Positions 25,370 through 35,052 of a DNA stretch of 64,000 nucleotides are shown here, piece by piece. Within the stretch, counting starts at the first letter, position 1; every line of letters begins with the position of its first letter. Source of the stretch: an uncultured Alphaproteobacteria bacterium (GTDB taxonomy: Bacteria; Pseudomonadota; Alphaproteobacteria; HIMB59). Made by a program: the position numbers and the translations under genes. The notes under the pieces were generated by a model that worked only from the letters and a program-made list of their open reading frames with translations, searched no databases and was not told where the DNA came from. The stretch spans positions 19,289-83,288 of the forward strand of contig CACJAI010000004.1 in the NCBI GenBank assembly GCA_902591315.1. Reading direction: 5' to 3'.

Positions 25370-26413
25370 ATGATTTTTGTGAGTAAAGAAAATCTGTCGC
25401 ATAATTACAGGCAAATCGATAAGTTTTCAGGTAATTCAAAGATTATAAGCGTAATTAAAGGTGATGGCTATGGGCACGGCCTTTTGGAATGTTGTAAAGT
25501 ATTAAAAACAAATAAATGTAAAGATTTTTATGTTGCTAGGTTAGATGATGCTATCAAGCTGAGAGAAAATTTTAAAAATATAAATATTTTCCTTTTATCA
25601 GGTGTGATTTCAAACAATGATTTAAAAGAAATAAAAAAACATAAAATAATTCCTATTATTAATAATGTCGATCAATTATCTTTATTAAAAACTTCACAAA
25701 AACTTAAGTACGTTTTACATGTTGATACTGGAATGAATCGTCTTGGATTTCAGGCAAGTGAGCTTGAAAAATATTCAAATTTAATCGATAAAAAAAATAT
25801 TATCTTTTTAATGTCTCACCTATCTTCTGCAGATGATTTAAAAAAAAATGAGTCAAGTAGACAATTAAATAAACTTATTGACCTAAATAAAAATTTTAAT
25901 TTACCTTTAAGCATAGCTAATTCATCTGGAATTTTTTTAGGAAAGCAATATCATTTAAATTATGTAAGACCTGGAAAAAGTCTATACGGAATTAATCCTT
26001 TCTATAAAAAAAGATTTAACTTAAGACAGGTTATGAGTATTTACTCACCTATATTACAAGTTCAAAATGTCAGAAAAGGAAATTCAATTGGCTACAGCCA
26101 AACTTATAAACTTAAAAGAGACTTAAAAGTTGCAACAATAGATTTTGGTTACTCTGATGGATTTCTTAGAAGCGGAAGTAATAAAGCATCTGTTTATATA
26201 GATAAATTTCAATGTAGAATTTTAGGAAGAGTTTCAATGGACTTGATTACGATTGATGTGTCTAAAGTTCCCAATAACAAATTGTATTTAGGCAAACCTG
26301 TCGAAATAATTGGAAGTAATCAACGATATGAAAGAATTGCATACGAAACTGGGACTAATGAACACGAGATTTTAATTTCTTTAGGCAGGAACTTAAGAAA
26401 AGTATATATATAA
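25370..26413 (+). CDS. alr: Alanine racemase, PLP-dependent
   Basis: 347 residues from ATG 25370. The longer start at 25325 overlaps the operator palindrome, adds only a Lys-rich stretch and has no ribosome-binding site. The PLP-lysine motif is VIKGDGYGHG near the N-terminus (usually VKADAYGHG, so slightly altered). The second catalytic Tyr is in NSIGYSQTY, and ILGRVSMDLITIDVS plus the C-terminal beta-domain are present. It makes D-alanine for peptidoglycan. Divergent from tmoX and 3 bases upstream of an acyl-CoA dehydrogenase gene. Confidence 0.88.
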   Translation: MIFVSKENLSHNYRQIDKFSGNSKIISVIKGDGYGHGLLECCKVLKTNKCKDFYVARLDDAIKLRENFKNINIFLLSGVISNNDLKEIKKHKIIPIINNVDQLSLLKTSQKLKYVLHVDTGMNRLGFQASELEKYSNLIDKKNIIFLMSHLSSADDLKKNESSRQLNKLIDLNKNFNLPLSIANSSGIFLGKQYHLNYVRPGKSLYGINPFYKKRFNLRQVMSIYSPILQVQNVRKGNSIGYSQTYKLKRDLKVATIDFGYSDGFLRSGSNKASVYIDKFQCRILGRVSMDLITIDVSKVPNNKLYLGKPVEIIGSNQRYERIAYETGTNEHEILISLGRNLRKVYI

Positions 26414-26416
26414 GTC

Positions 26417-28180
26417 ATGTACGAAGCTCCAATTAAAGATTTAAATTTTGTAATTAAAAATCTAATAGATTTAGGCAAACTAAATAAAGTTAGCGATTAC
26501 TCTGAATTTTCTGATGATTTAGTTGAAGCTGTTCTTGAAGAGGCAGGAAAAATAGCTTCTGAAGTGTTAGACCCTTGTAACCTTTCAGGAGACCATGAGG
26601 GCTCAAAAAGACTCGATACTGGTGAGGTCGTAACTCCTAAAGGCTACAAAGAGGCTTATGAGAGTTTAAGAGATGGTGGGTGGTTTGGCTTAGAGGCCAA
26701 AGAAAAATTTGGCGGTCAACAGATACCAGTAACTTTATCTGCCGCTGTTAATGAGATTTGGCATAGTTCTAATATGTCATTAGCACTTTGCCACCTATTA
26801 ACACAAGGTTTGATATATGCTTTACAAAAATCAGCATCAGAAGATCAAAAAAGCTTTTATATACCAAAATTAGCATCAGGTCATTGGACAGGAACAATGA
26901 ATTTAACTGAACCACAATCCGGAACAGACCTATCTACGATTAAAACTAAAGCGGTAAAAGAAAATGGTCATTATAAAATTTATGGACAAAAAATTTATAT
27001 TACCTATGGGGAACATGATTTATCTGAGAATATTATTCATTTGGTTTTAGCCAGAACACCTGAAGCGCCAGAGGGTAATAAAGGTATTTCTGTTTTTCTT
27101 GTTCCTAAATTTATTCCAAATGATGACGGCAGTATTGGCAAAAAAAATGATGTAACCTGTTTGTCTATTGAAAAAAAACTTGGTGTTAAAGGTTCCCCTA
27201 CTGCGGTTTTACAGTTTGGTGAAAAGGATGGAGCAATTGGTTATTTAGTTGGAGAAGAAAATCAGGGTTTAAATATTATGTTTGAAATGATGAACCATGC
27301 GAGGTTCTCAGTTGGAGTACAAGGACTTGCTGTTTCTGAAAGAGCTTACCAACAATCTAAAATGTATGCCTTTGATAGAGTTCAAGGAGTTCCAATTGAT
27401 GGTCAGAAAGGCGATCCTATTATTCATCACCCAGATGTGCTTCGATTGTCCTCGACTATGAAATCAGAAATCGAAGCTATGAGAGCTCTTGCAATTTATG
27501 GAGCTTTTGCTTTGGATATGACTAAGTCAGATGAGAGTGAATATTGGGAAACAAAATCATCTTTAATGATCCCTATTATCAAAGGGTGGTTGACTGAAAG
27601 GTCACTTGAGATTACATCAAATGCTATTCAAATTCATGGTGGCATGGGTTTTATTGAAGAAACAGGAATCGCACAACATTATAGAGATGCTAGAATTCTC
27701 CCTATATACGAGGGCACCACTGCAATTCAAGCAAATGATTTAGTTTTTAGGAAGACGCTTCGAGACAATGGTAAAAGCATATTAGAATTAATTGATGAAA
27801 TTAAAACTGATACAGAAGAATCTGCGAGTTCAGATCGATTAAAAGAGTTATGTAAAAAAATGGATAGTTCAATTGACTCTGCAAAAAAAGTTGTTGAACA
27901 CATTGTTTCTACATCTAACAATAAAAAAAGACCTGCTGTATCGAGTGTAAATTATTTAATGATGTTAGGTTATATTTTTGGAGGGTGGATGATGATTAAA
28001 ACTGCCAAAAAATCATTTGAATTAAAAGATAAAGGTGAAATTGATAATGAATTTCTGGACGCAAAAATAGCTACATCAAGCATTTATGTATCAAGTATTT
28101 TGCCAAAAATTGATAGTTTAGCTTCCATAATTTTACATGGTGATGAGGATGTTTTAGCTATGAAGCATCAATGGTTGTAA
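26417..28180 (+). CDS. Acyl-CoA dehydrogenase, long (DmdC/FadE-like) form
   Basis: 587 residues, longer than the usual ~380 of short-chain enzymes, as in the DmdC/FadE12-type group with an extra C-terminal domain. Motifs: NLTEPQSGTDLSTIKTKA (flavin-binding), MMNHARFSVGVQG, HGGMGFIEETGIAQHYRDARILPIYEGTTAIQ (C-terminal flavin/catalytic region). It oxidises an acyl-CoA, passing electrons to ETF, whose genes lie just downstream on the other strand. DmdC (methylmercaptopropionyl-CoA dehydrogenase) belongs to this group, but I cannot assign the substrate; dmdB and dmdD are not in the window. Confidence 0.88.
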   Translation: MYEAPIKDLNFVIKNLIDLGKLNKVSDYSEFSDDLVEAVLEEAGKIASEVLDPCNLSGDHEGSKRLDTGEVVTPKGYKEAYESLRDGGWFGLEAKEKFGGQQIPVTLSAAVNEIWHSSNMSLALCHLLTQGLIYALQKSASEDQKSFYIPKLASGHWTGTMNLTEPQSGTDLSTIKTKAVKENGHYKIYGQKIYITYGEHDLSENIIHLVLARTPEAPEGNKGISVFLVPKFIPNDDGSIGKKNDVTCLSIEKKLGVKGSPTAVLQFGEKDGAIGYLVGEENQGLNIMFEMMNHARFSVGVQGLAVSERAYQQSKMYAFDRVQGVPIDGQKGDPIIHHPDVLRLSSTMKSEIEAMRALAIYGAFALDMTKSDESEYWETKSSLMIPIIKGWLTERSLEITSNAIQIHGGMGFIEETGIAQHYRDARILPIYEGTTAIQANDLVFRKTLRDNGKSILELIDEIKTDTEESASSDRLKELCKKMDSSIDSAKKVVEHIVSTSNNKKRPAVSSVNYLMMLGYIFGGWMMIKTAKKSFELKDKGEIDNEFLDAKIATSSIYVSSILPKIDSLASIILHGDEDVLAMKHQWL

Positions 28181-28181
28181 T

Positions 28182-28673
28182 TTGGAAAAATTTAAAAATA
28201 AATTAAGTAATTTTTTTAGTTGGCTATCAAAGGCAGAATTAGTTGAGTTAGACTCAGTGGATACTAGTGAAGATCCAATCAGACCAGATATTGACAATGA
28301 ATTTCGCACCTCGTATGGCCGCAAGATTTATGGATTAAAATCTAATGAAGATGTTGAAGGGTTTATTTGTCTTGCATTCTGTAACGATGTACCACAAACA
28401 ATGAAAGAATTAGACTTAATGAGCAAAAATGCTTTTCATGAAAAAAACGCAAACATTGCTGTAGCCTATACTGTTTGGTCAAGAAAAAGAGGAGCAGGTA
28501 AACAAACTATTTTTACAACAAAAAAGCTTGTTAAAGATGAAATGAAAAATATAGATCGCTTTATCACACTTTCTCCTTTGACACCTATTGCAACACATTT
28601 TCATATAAAGCATGGTGCTAAATTAGTAAATATCAATGCAACTTCGCAAAACTTTGAATACGACTTTAATTAG
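28182..28673 (+). CDS. GNAT-like protein resembling the C-terminal part of malonyl-CoA decarboxylase
   Basis: 163 residues starting at TTG 28182; no ATG is available in frame. The central and C-terminal parts resemble the catalytic domain of malonyl-CoA decarboxylase: FICLAFCNDVP, then NIAVAYTVWSRKRGAGKQTI, FITLSPLTPIATHFHIKHGAKLV and INATSQNFEYDF. The N-terminal helical domain of that enzyme is missing, so this is a short, perhaps diverged relative. It follows the acyl-CoA dehydrogenase directly (1-base gap) and converges on the ETF-QO gene with a 4-base overlap. Activity is uncertain. Confidence 0.6.
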   Translation: MEKFKNKLSNFFSWLSKAELVELDSVDTSEDPIRPDIDNEFRTSYGRKIYGLKSNEDVEGFICLAFCNDVPQTMKELDLMSKNAFHEKNANIAVAYTVWSRKRGAGKQTIFTTKKLVKDEMKNIDRFITLSPLTPIATHFHIKHGAKLVNINATSQNFEYDFN

Positions 28674-30307
28674 GTCCCAGAGTAAATAGGCCCACCCCCA
28701 CCCTCAGGAGTTACCCACTCAATATTTTGAGAAGGCTCTTTAATATCGCATGTCTTACAATGAATACAATTTTGAGAATTAATTTTTAAAATTTTTTTCT
28801 GGAGGTCATTATCAAATTCAACTTCATACACACCTGCGGGGCAATACCTTTGGGCAGGTTCGTCGTATTTTTCAATAGTAAAATTAGTTGAAAGATCTTT
28901 ATCATTAAGTAACAAATGGTTAGGTTGATCATCTGCGTGATTAGTTCCTGATAGATAAACTGAACTGGGTTTATCAAAAGTAGTAACACCATCATATTTA
29001 GGATAGGTAATTTTTTTTGCTTTTTTAGCTGGGATCAAAGACTCATGATCAGCGTGCTTATGTTGAAGGGTAAAAGGAAGTTTACCTCCAAATATTTTTT
29101 GATCTAATCCAGTAAAAATCATTGCAGGTATCAGGCCCCATTGAAAACTAGGCTTTACATTTCTTGCTTTGTATAATTCCTCATATACCCATGAGTTTTT
29201 GAATTTTGACTCATACTCTGACAGTTCTTTATTACTATTTATGTGATCATTGATGACTTCTGCAGCAATTATTCCACTTTTCATTGCGGTATGTGATCCT
29301 TTAATTTTTGGCATATTTAGAGTGCCTGCATCACATCCTATCAATAACGCCCCAGGCATATGCATTTGTGGAAGACTCTGCAATCCTCCCTCTATTAGAG
29401 CTCTTGCTCCATAAGAAATTCTTTTACCACCATCTAATAATTTTTTGATATCAGGGTGAGTTTTAAACTGTTGAAATTCGTCATAAGGAGAAAGGTATGG
29501 ATTCTTATAATCCAAACCGATTACGTAACCTAAGTATATTTGATTATTTTCAGCGTGATAACAAAAACTACCTCCATATGTATCACTTTCAAGAGGCCAT
29601 CCAACACTGTGTGAAACTTTACCGATTTGATGATTTTCAGAATTGATCTCCCAAATTTCTTTAAAGCCTATACCGTATTGTTGAGGAGATTTGTTGTTCG
29701 AGTCTAAATTAAATTTTTTAAGGACCTCTTTTCCCAGGTGACCTCTACAACCCTCTGATAAAACTGTAACTTTACCTTTAATATTAATCCCAGGTTCATA
29801 ATTATCTTTAGGTTTAAAATTTTTGTCTAAACCCATATCACCTGTTTGAACACCAATAACCTTTTGATCGTTATCATAAAGTAATTTACTAGCTGCAAAT
29901 CCTGGAAAGATCTCTACTCCTAAGTTTTCGGCAAATTCACCTAACCATTTGCAAAGATTAGATAAGCTAATAATGTAGTTTCCATGATTTTTTAAAACAT
30001 TTGGTAAAAAAAAGTTTGGCACCTTCATACTTTTAGTTTTTGTATAAAATAAAAAATCTTCTGATGTTACTGATGTATTGATTGGACTATTAAGTTCTTT
30101 CCAATTTGGAATGAGTTCATCTAAAGCCTTAGTTTCAAAAACATTACCACTTAAAATATGAGCACCGACTTCAGATGCTTTTTCTAGTACACAAATAGAC
30201 AAATTCGTATCGAGTTGTTTTAGTTTAATTGCTGTTGATAAACCAGCTGGACCAGCTCCAACTATTACTACATCGTAATTTAATTCTTCTCTCTGCACTT
30301 CGCTCAT
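28670..30307 (-). CDS. Electron transfer flavoprotein-ubiquinone oxidoreductase
   Basis: 545 residues, the length of bacterial ETF-QO. FAD-binding motif near the start (DVVIVGAGPAGLSTAIKL), the HILSGNVFETKALDELIPNW segment, and GCDAGTLNMPKIKGSHTAMKSG. The C-terminal 4Fe-4S site is CPAGVYEV plus CIHCKTCDIKEPSQNIEWVTPEGGGG. It accepts electrons from reduced ETF and gives them to ubiquinone at the membrane. It is the last of the run etfB-etfA-ETF-QO and joins flavin dehydrogenases in the window (acyl-CoA, dimethylglycine-type) to respiration. Confidence 0.95.
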   Translation of the reverse strand: MSEVQREELNYDVVIVGAGPAGLSTAIKLKQLDTNLSICVLEKASEVGAHILSGNVFETKALDELIPNWKELNSPINTSVTSEDFLFYTKTKSMKVPNFFLPNVLKNHGNYIISLSNLCKWLGEFAENLGVEIFPGFAASKLLYDNDQKVIGVQTGDMGLDKNFKPKDNYEPGINIKGKVTVLSEGCRGHLGKEVLKKFNLDSNNKSPQQYGIGFKEIWEINSENHQIGKVSHSVGWPLESDTYGGSFCYHAENNQIYLGYVIGLDYKNPYLSPYDEFQQFKTHPDIKKLLDGGKRISYGARALIEGGLQSLPQMHMPGALLIGCDAGTLNMPKIKGSHTAMKSGIIAAEVINDHINSNKELSEYESKFKNSWVYEELYKARNVKPSFQWGLIPAMIFTGLDQKIFGGKLPFTLQHKHADHESLIPAKKAKKITYPKYDGVTTFDKPSSVYLSGTNHADDQPNHLLLNDKDLSTNFTIEKYDEPAQRYCPAGVYEVEFDNDLQKKILKINSQNCIHCKTCDIKEPSQNIEWVTPEGGGGPIYSGT

Positions 30308-30329
30308 AATGTTGATTATATATTAAATA

Positions 30330-31283
30330 TTACGATTCTATCTGATTAAGTAGATCTAACTCTTTAATAATTTCAGGTATTGCTTGAAATAAATCCGAAG
30401 AAAGTCCGTAGTCAGCTATATTAAATATTGGTGCCTCTAAATCCTTATTAATAGCGACTATGACTTTACTTTCTTTCATACCCGCTAAATGCTGTATTGC
30501 ACCGGATATACCTATGGCAATATAAAGCTCAGGAGCAACCATTTTACCAGTTTGTCCGACTTGGTATTCATTGCCAATATATCCTGAATCAACAGCAGCT
30601 CTCGACGCTCCAACAGCTGCATTAAGTTTATCAGCTAAATCATATAAAAGTTTAAAATTATCAGAGTTTTCTAGTCCTCTACCTCCAGACACAACCACTC
30701 GAGCATTGCCCAATTCAGGTCTGTCACTCTTTGATACTTCTCTATTTACGAATGTTGTTTTAACCTCTGAGTCAATGAAAGTAATATTTTCTAAAGCAGC
30801 ATCACCCCCTGCTTCTTCACATTTTTCGAAAGAAGTGGGCCTGACAGTCATTAAATTAATTTTTTGATCAGTTTGAACATAAGAAATAGCGTTTCCTGCG
30901 TAAATAGGTCTGATAAAAGTATCTTGGGACTCTATACCTATAATATCACTTATTTGAGTGACATCTAACTGAGCAGACACTCTAGGTAGCAGATTTTTTC
31001 CAAATGTACTAGAAGGTGCTAAAATGTGTGAATAGTTTTCAGCTAAATTAGAAATTATAGGAGATGATAATTCTGGTATTTGATTTTCTAATTTCTCATG
31101 ATCACAAATAATTACTTTTTTCACTAACTGTATTGATTTTGAACTTTTAGCAAGATCTTCAATTTTATTCCCTAAAATTAAAAGATGAATATCTTCGCTT
31201 AATTTTTCAGCAGCACTAATAGTATTAAGAGTTGATGATTTTAAATTTTTGTTATCATGTTCCGCTATTACAAGTACAGACAT
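30330..31283 (-). CDS. etfA: Electron transfer flavoprotein alpha subunit
   Basis: 317 residues. N-terminal domain starts [14 protein letters not shown]. The FAD-binding C-terminal domain has [59 protein letters not shown] and [20 protein letters not shown], all hallmarks of EtfA. It lies directly after etfB with no gap and 22 bases before ETF-QO. Confidence 0.96.
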   Translation of the reverse strand: MSVLVIAEHDNKNLKSSTLNTISAAEKLSEDIHLLILGNKIEDLAKSSKSIQLVKKVIICDHEKLENQIPELSSPIISNLAENYSHILAPSSTFGKNLLPRVSAQLDVTQISDIIGIESQDTFIRPIYAGNAISYVQTDQKINLMTVRPTSFEKCEEAGGDAALENITFIDSEVKTTFVNREVSKSDRPELGNARVVVSGGRGLENSDNFKLLYDLADKLNAAVGASRAAVDSGYIGNEYQVGQTGKMVAPELYIAIGISGAIQHLAGMKESKVIVAINKDLEAPIFNIADYGLSSDLFQAIPEIIKELDLLNQIES

Positions 31284-32033
31284 TTAAATTACTTTTGCCT
31301 CGTATTTTAGTTTTTGAACCAATTCTTTGACATCATTAACCATAATCCCTGCTTTCCTTTTTGGAGGCTCAATTACTTTTAATGTTTTAATTTTTGATGA
31401 TGTATCAATTCCAAGAGTGTCAATATCAATTGTCTCAAGAGGTTTTTTTTTAGCCTTCATTATATTTGGAAGAGATGCAAACCTTGGTGTGTTTAATCTT
31501 AAATCACATGTTAAAACAGCTGGAAGTGAAGTTTCTAGGTTTTCAATACCTTCATCTATTTCCCTTGATATGAAAACTTTATTATTTTCAATTTTTAAAT
31601 TTGAAATAAAACATCCTTGTGGCCAATTTAATAATGCAGATAAAATCTGACCTGTTTGATTTGAGTCATCATCGATAGCTTGTTTACCCATTAAAACGAG
31701 ATCTGGTTTTTCTTTATCAATTATTATTTTTAGTGTTTTAGCAACTGCTAATGGCTCTAATGTGTTTTGACTTTTAACCAATATAGACCTATCAATCCCC
31801 ATAGCCATGGATGTTCTTAAAACATCTTGGGATTTATCATCTCCAATAGATACAGATACTATCTCATTTGCAAGACCCTGTTCCTTAAGCTTTACTGCCT
31901 CTTCAATGGCATTTTCATCTGGTGGATTAACAGACATTTTAACATTTTGGGTTTCTACTCCACTATTGTCGCTTTTTACTCTAATCTGCACTTTGTAATC
32001 AACGACTCTTTTGACAGCAACTAAAACTTTCAT
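31284..32033 (-). CDS. etfB: Electron transfer flavoprotein beta subunit
   Basis: 249 residues from the internal ATG 32033 (MKVLVAVKRVVDYKVQ), the normal EtfB start. The frame extends to 32066 but those residues (MFNLVYFIEIQ) are not family-like. Motifs: NPPDENAIEEAVKLKEQG, GMDRSILV-type region (AMGIDRSILVKSQ), and DLVLMGKQAIDDDSNQTGQILSALLNWPQ, the AMP/ETF-beta signature. Divergent from a Nudix gene; the two share a ~50-base promoter space. Confidence 0.95.
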   Translation of the reverse strand: MKVLVAVKRVVDYKVQIRVKSDNSGVETQNVKMSVNPPDENAIEEAVKLKEQGLANEIVSVSIGDDKSQDVLRTSMAMGIDRSILVKSQNTLEPLAVAKTLKIIIDKEKPDLVLMGKQAIDDDSNQTGQILSALLNWPQGCFISNLKIENNKVFISREIDEGIENLETSLPAVLTCDLRLNTPRFASLPNIMKAKKKPLETIDIDTLGIDTSSKIKTLKVIEPPKRKAGIMVNDVKELVQKLKYEAKVI

Positions 32034-32084
32034 TTGAATTTCAATAAAATAAACTAAGTTAAACAACTTACAAGATCCAAAACT

Positions 32085-32630
32085 ATGACAAATATTAAGA
32101 AGAGGAAGATCTATAAAAATATTTATGAATTATTTATTAAATATACTAATAAACTTGATTTTAAAGAGATAAGAGAAAACTACATTTATAATGGAAATAG
32201 TGTCTCAGCTATTTGTTTTAATAAACAAGATCAAGTTTTTTATTTCATAAGACAGATGAGACCAAATTATTTTTTTAATAAATTTTCACCCTACCCTCTG
32301 GAAATAGTAGCAGGTGGGATTAACAAGAAAGAATCAAGTAGACAAGCTATTATTAGAGAAATTAAAGAGGAACTTGGAGTCAAACCTATTTCGGTAAAAA
32401 AGTTGGAGTCACTCATTATTGCCCCAGATATTTTAGAAGAAATTACTGATATCTATCTTGCATATGTCCCAAGAATTACAAACTTTAAAATTATAAATCC
32501 TAATGAGGGAGAATATATAAAGATAATACCGATGGAAAAAAAACAAATTTTAGAAATTTTAAAAACAAATAAAACACATAATATTGTTACAAAATACGCT
32601 TTTTTAAAAATAAAAGAGCTTAAGATTTAA
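32085..32630 (+). CDS. Nudix hydrolase, ADP-ribose pyrophosphatase-like
   Basis: 181 residues with a complete Nudix box, GGINKKESSRQAIIREIKEELG (the signature GX5EX7REUXEEXGU). It is preceded by YPLEIVAG, as in NudF/ADP-ribose and GDP-mannose pyrophosphatases. The N-terminal 25 residues are basic. Likely hydrolyses a nucleoside diphosphate sugar such as ADP-ribose. It converges on the dimethylglycine dehydrogenase gene with an 11-base overlap, so no terminator separates them. Confidence 0.85.
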   Translation: MTNIKKRKIYKNIYELFIKYTNKLDFKEIRENYIYNGNSVSAICFNKQDQVFYFIRQMRPNYFFNKFSPYPLEIVAGGINKKESSRQAIIREIKEELGVKPISVKKLESLIIAPDILEEITDIYLAYVPRITNFKIINPNEGEYIKIIPMEKKQILEILKTNKTHNIVTKYAFLKIKELKI

Positions 32631-35052
32631 TCTTAATCATCTCTTTATCATAGATAGGATAAAGATGCACATTGCAGGGAACTTTTTTAGTAGCTATCTC
32701 TAACTCATAATTACCATTTTCTACAAAGTTTTGATCAATAACATCTTTACTTCTTATGTACCCATAACCAATAGATTTGCCTATGGTGTATCCGTAACCT
32801 CCACTTGATAACCAACCTACTTGTTTACCATCTCTAAATATAGTTTCTCTTCCTAAAAGTATTTGATTTGGGTCATCACACGTAAAACCTGCAAAAATCT
32901 TTTTCAAACCTTTTGATTTTTGATTTAACAGTGCTTTTTTTCCAATGAAATCTTTGTCAGAGTTAATTTTAGTTGCCCATCCTAATCCAGCCTCAAGAGG
33001 AGTATGGTCTGGCCCGATATCTGAACCCCAAGCTCTGTAGCCCTTTTCTAAACGACAACTCTCTATACATCGATATCCAGCATTAACTAGTCCAAATTGA
33101 TTTCCATATTCCATTATCTTTGAATAAATTTCTGAGGAAAAATCTATTGGGAAATGGAGCTCCCAACCTAACTCACCCATATAGGTTATTCTAATAGCAT
33201 AAACATCTTTTGAAGCAATTTTGATTTTTTTACATGTAGCAAATGGAAAATTATCATTTGATAAGTCTGTATTTGTAAGTCCTTGAAGGATCTTTCTAGA
33301 ATTTGGTCCCATTAATGAAAAAACTGAATTATCAAACGTTATATTTTTAACTTCTACTTCTAAATTATTTGGAATATTTGAAATTATCCAATCATAGTCA
33401 TGGGTCATAAAACCTGTTCCAGTTATAATATAAAAGGTATTTTTATCTATAACTGTTATTGTTAAATCACATTCAATTCCGCCATCGTCATTCAACATTT
33501 GGGTATAGATTGTCGAACCAATTGGTCTATCAATTTTGTTTGCACATAAATACTCTAAAGCTTGTAGTGAGTCTTTACCTGATACAATAAACTTAGCAAA
33601 AGATGTTTGATCAATTAGAACAGCATTCTCTCTTGCGGCCTTTACTTCATTTCCAACAAATTCAAACCAATTTTGTCTGTCAAAGGAATAAATATCCCTA
33701 GGCTCACTTCCTTTTGGCGCAAACCAATTAGGTCTCTCCCAACCCATTTTTTCACCAAAACATGCATTTGAGTTTTTAAGTTTTTCATAAATTGGAGATT
33801 TTTTAAATTCTCTTACTGAGGAGTTTTCCTCAAAAGGCCATGCCATAGTGTAATGTTTAGCATAAGCCTCATAAGTTCTTTTTCTTACCCACTCCAAATC
33901 TTGATGGGGTTTTCCAAATCTTCTTATATCAACTGGCCATAAATCGTAAGGTGGTCTTCCATTGGCTACCCATTCTGCAAGTGCCATTCCCGCTCCACCT
34001 CCAGCAGCTATCCCATATGCGTTGAAACCTGCGCCAACATAAAAATTTTTTAATTCAGGACTCTCTCCTAAAATAAAGTTTCCATCTGGTGTAAAACTCT
34101 CAGGTCCATTTATTAATTCTTTGACTCCAGCAGTCTCAAGACTAGGGACCCTTCCAAGAGCATTATTCATTATTTGTTCAAAATGATCGTAATTTGAGTC
34201 TAAAAGTGAAAAATGAAAATCTTCTGGTACTGATTTTTCAGCCCATGATAAAGGGTTTGGTTCATACCCTCCCATTGCAAGGCCTCCAACCTCCTCTTTA
34301 AAATAAATTAACCTATCAGGATCTCTTAAAGTAGGAAGGTCTGATTTAACACCCTCTATTTTTTCAGTAACCAAATATTGATGTTGAAAAGATACTAAAG
34401 GGACATTAACTCCAACATCTTGTGCAAACTGTCTGGTCCACTGACCACAACAACAAACAATTTTTTCACACTTGACTTTACCTTTAGATGTTTCAATACC
34501 TTCAATTACGCCATTATTTATAATTACCTTTGATACCCTAGTTTCCTCAAATATTTTTGCTCCTTTGTTTCTAGCTCCTTTAGCCAATGCTTGTGAAATA
34601 TCTGTCGGATTTGCTTGTCCATCTGTAGGAAGGAAAGCAGCTCCATAAACATCATCTATATTCATGATAGGCCATAAATCTTGAGCCTCTTTTGGAGTAA
34701 GTAGCTCCATCTCCAAACCAAATGAATGAGCTGTAGTAGTTTGTCTTAAAACCTCCTGCCATCTCTCTTTATTACATGCTAGTCTCAATCCACCATTCAT
34801 CTTCCATCCTGTTCCTAATCCTGTTTCTTTTTCAAGCTTGTCATACAGATCAACAGAATATCCTAATAATTGAGTAATATTTGCATTAGTTCTTAATTGG
34901 CCAACTAGTCCAGCAGCATGCCATGTGCTACCAGATGTTAATTTACCACTTTCAATAAGTACAACTTCATGTCCTAAATCAGCTAAGTGATATGCAGTAG
35001 AACAACCTACTATACCACCCCCAATTACTACAATCTTTGAACTATCTATCAT
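32620..35052 (-). CDS. Dimethylglycine dehydrogenase-like FAD/folate protein
   Basis: 810 residues in the fused layout of dimethylglycine/sarcosine dehydrogenases. An N-terminal FAD oxidase domain (IVVIGGGIVGCSTAYHLADLG, residues 7-27) contains STWHAAGLVG, whose His45 matches the covalent-FAD histidine of this family. A linker follows, then a C-terminal GcvT folate domain from about 470 (RENAVLIDQTSFAKFIV, YMGELGWELHFP, CRLEKGYRAWGSDIGPDHTPLEAGLG). It removes a methyl from dimethylglycine (or sarcosine), passing electrons probably to ETF and the C1 unit to folate. Close to bhmT, whose product is dimethylglycine. Confidence 0.88.
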   Translation of the reverse strand: MIDSSKIVVIGGGIVGCSTAYHLADLGHEVVLIESGKLTSGSTWHAAGLVGQLRTNANITQLLGYSVDLYDKLEKETGLGTGWKMNGGLRLACNKERWQEVLRQTTTAHSFGLEMELLTPKEAQDLWPIMNIDDVYGAAFLPTDGQANPTDISQALAKGARNKGAKIFEETRVSKVIINNGVIEGIETSKGKVKCEKIVCCCGQWTRQFAQDVGVNVPLVSFQHQYLVTEKIEGVKSDLPTLRDPDRLIYFKEEVGGLAMGGYEPNPLSWAEKSVPEDFHFSLLDSNYDHFEQIMNNALGRVPSLETAGVKELINGPESFTPDGNFILGESPELKNFYVGAGFNAYGIAAGGGAGMALAEWVANGRPPYDLWPVDIRRFGKPHQDLEWVRKRTYEAYAKHYTMAWPFEENSSVREFKKSPIYEKLKNSNACFGEKMGWERPNWFAPKGSEPRDIYSFDRQNWFEFVGNEVKAARENAVLIDQTSFAKFIVSGKDSLQALEYLCANKIDRPIGSTIYTQMLNDDGGIECDLTITVIDKNTFYIITGTGFMTHDYDWIISNIPNNLEVEVKNITFDNSVFSLMGPNSRKILQGLTNTDLSNDNFPFATCKKIKIASKDVYAIRITYMGELGWELHFPIDFSSEIYSKIMEYGNQFGLVNAGYRCIESCRLEKGYRAWGSDIGPDHTPLEAGLGWATKINSDKDFIGKKALLNQKSKGLKKIFAGFTCDDPNQILLGRETIFRDGKQVGWLSSGGYGYTIGKSIGYGYIRSKDVIDQNFVENGNYELEIATKKVPCNVHLYPIYDKEMIKIKS

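Noticed and set aside
26417..28180. Calling this gene dmdC and inferring a DMSP demethylation pathway
   Set aside because: The long acyl-CoA dehydrogenase family is broad, and dmdA, dmdB and dmdD partners are not in the window; only family level can be supported.
32034..32066. N-terminal extension of EtfB
   Set aside because: EtfB normally begins MKVLVAVKRV; the extra 11 residues are hydrophobic and not family-like.
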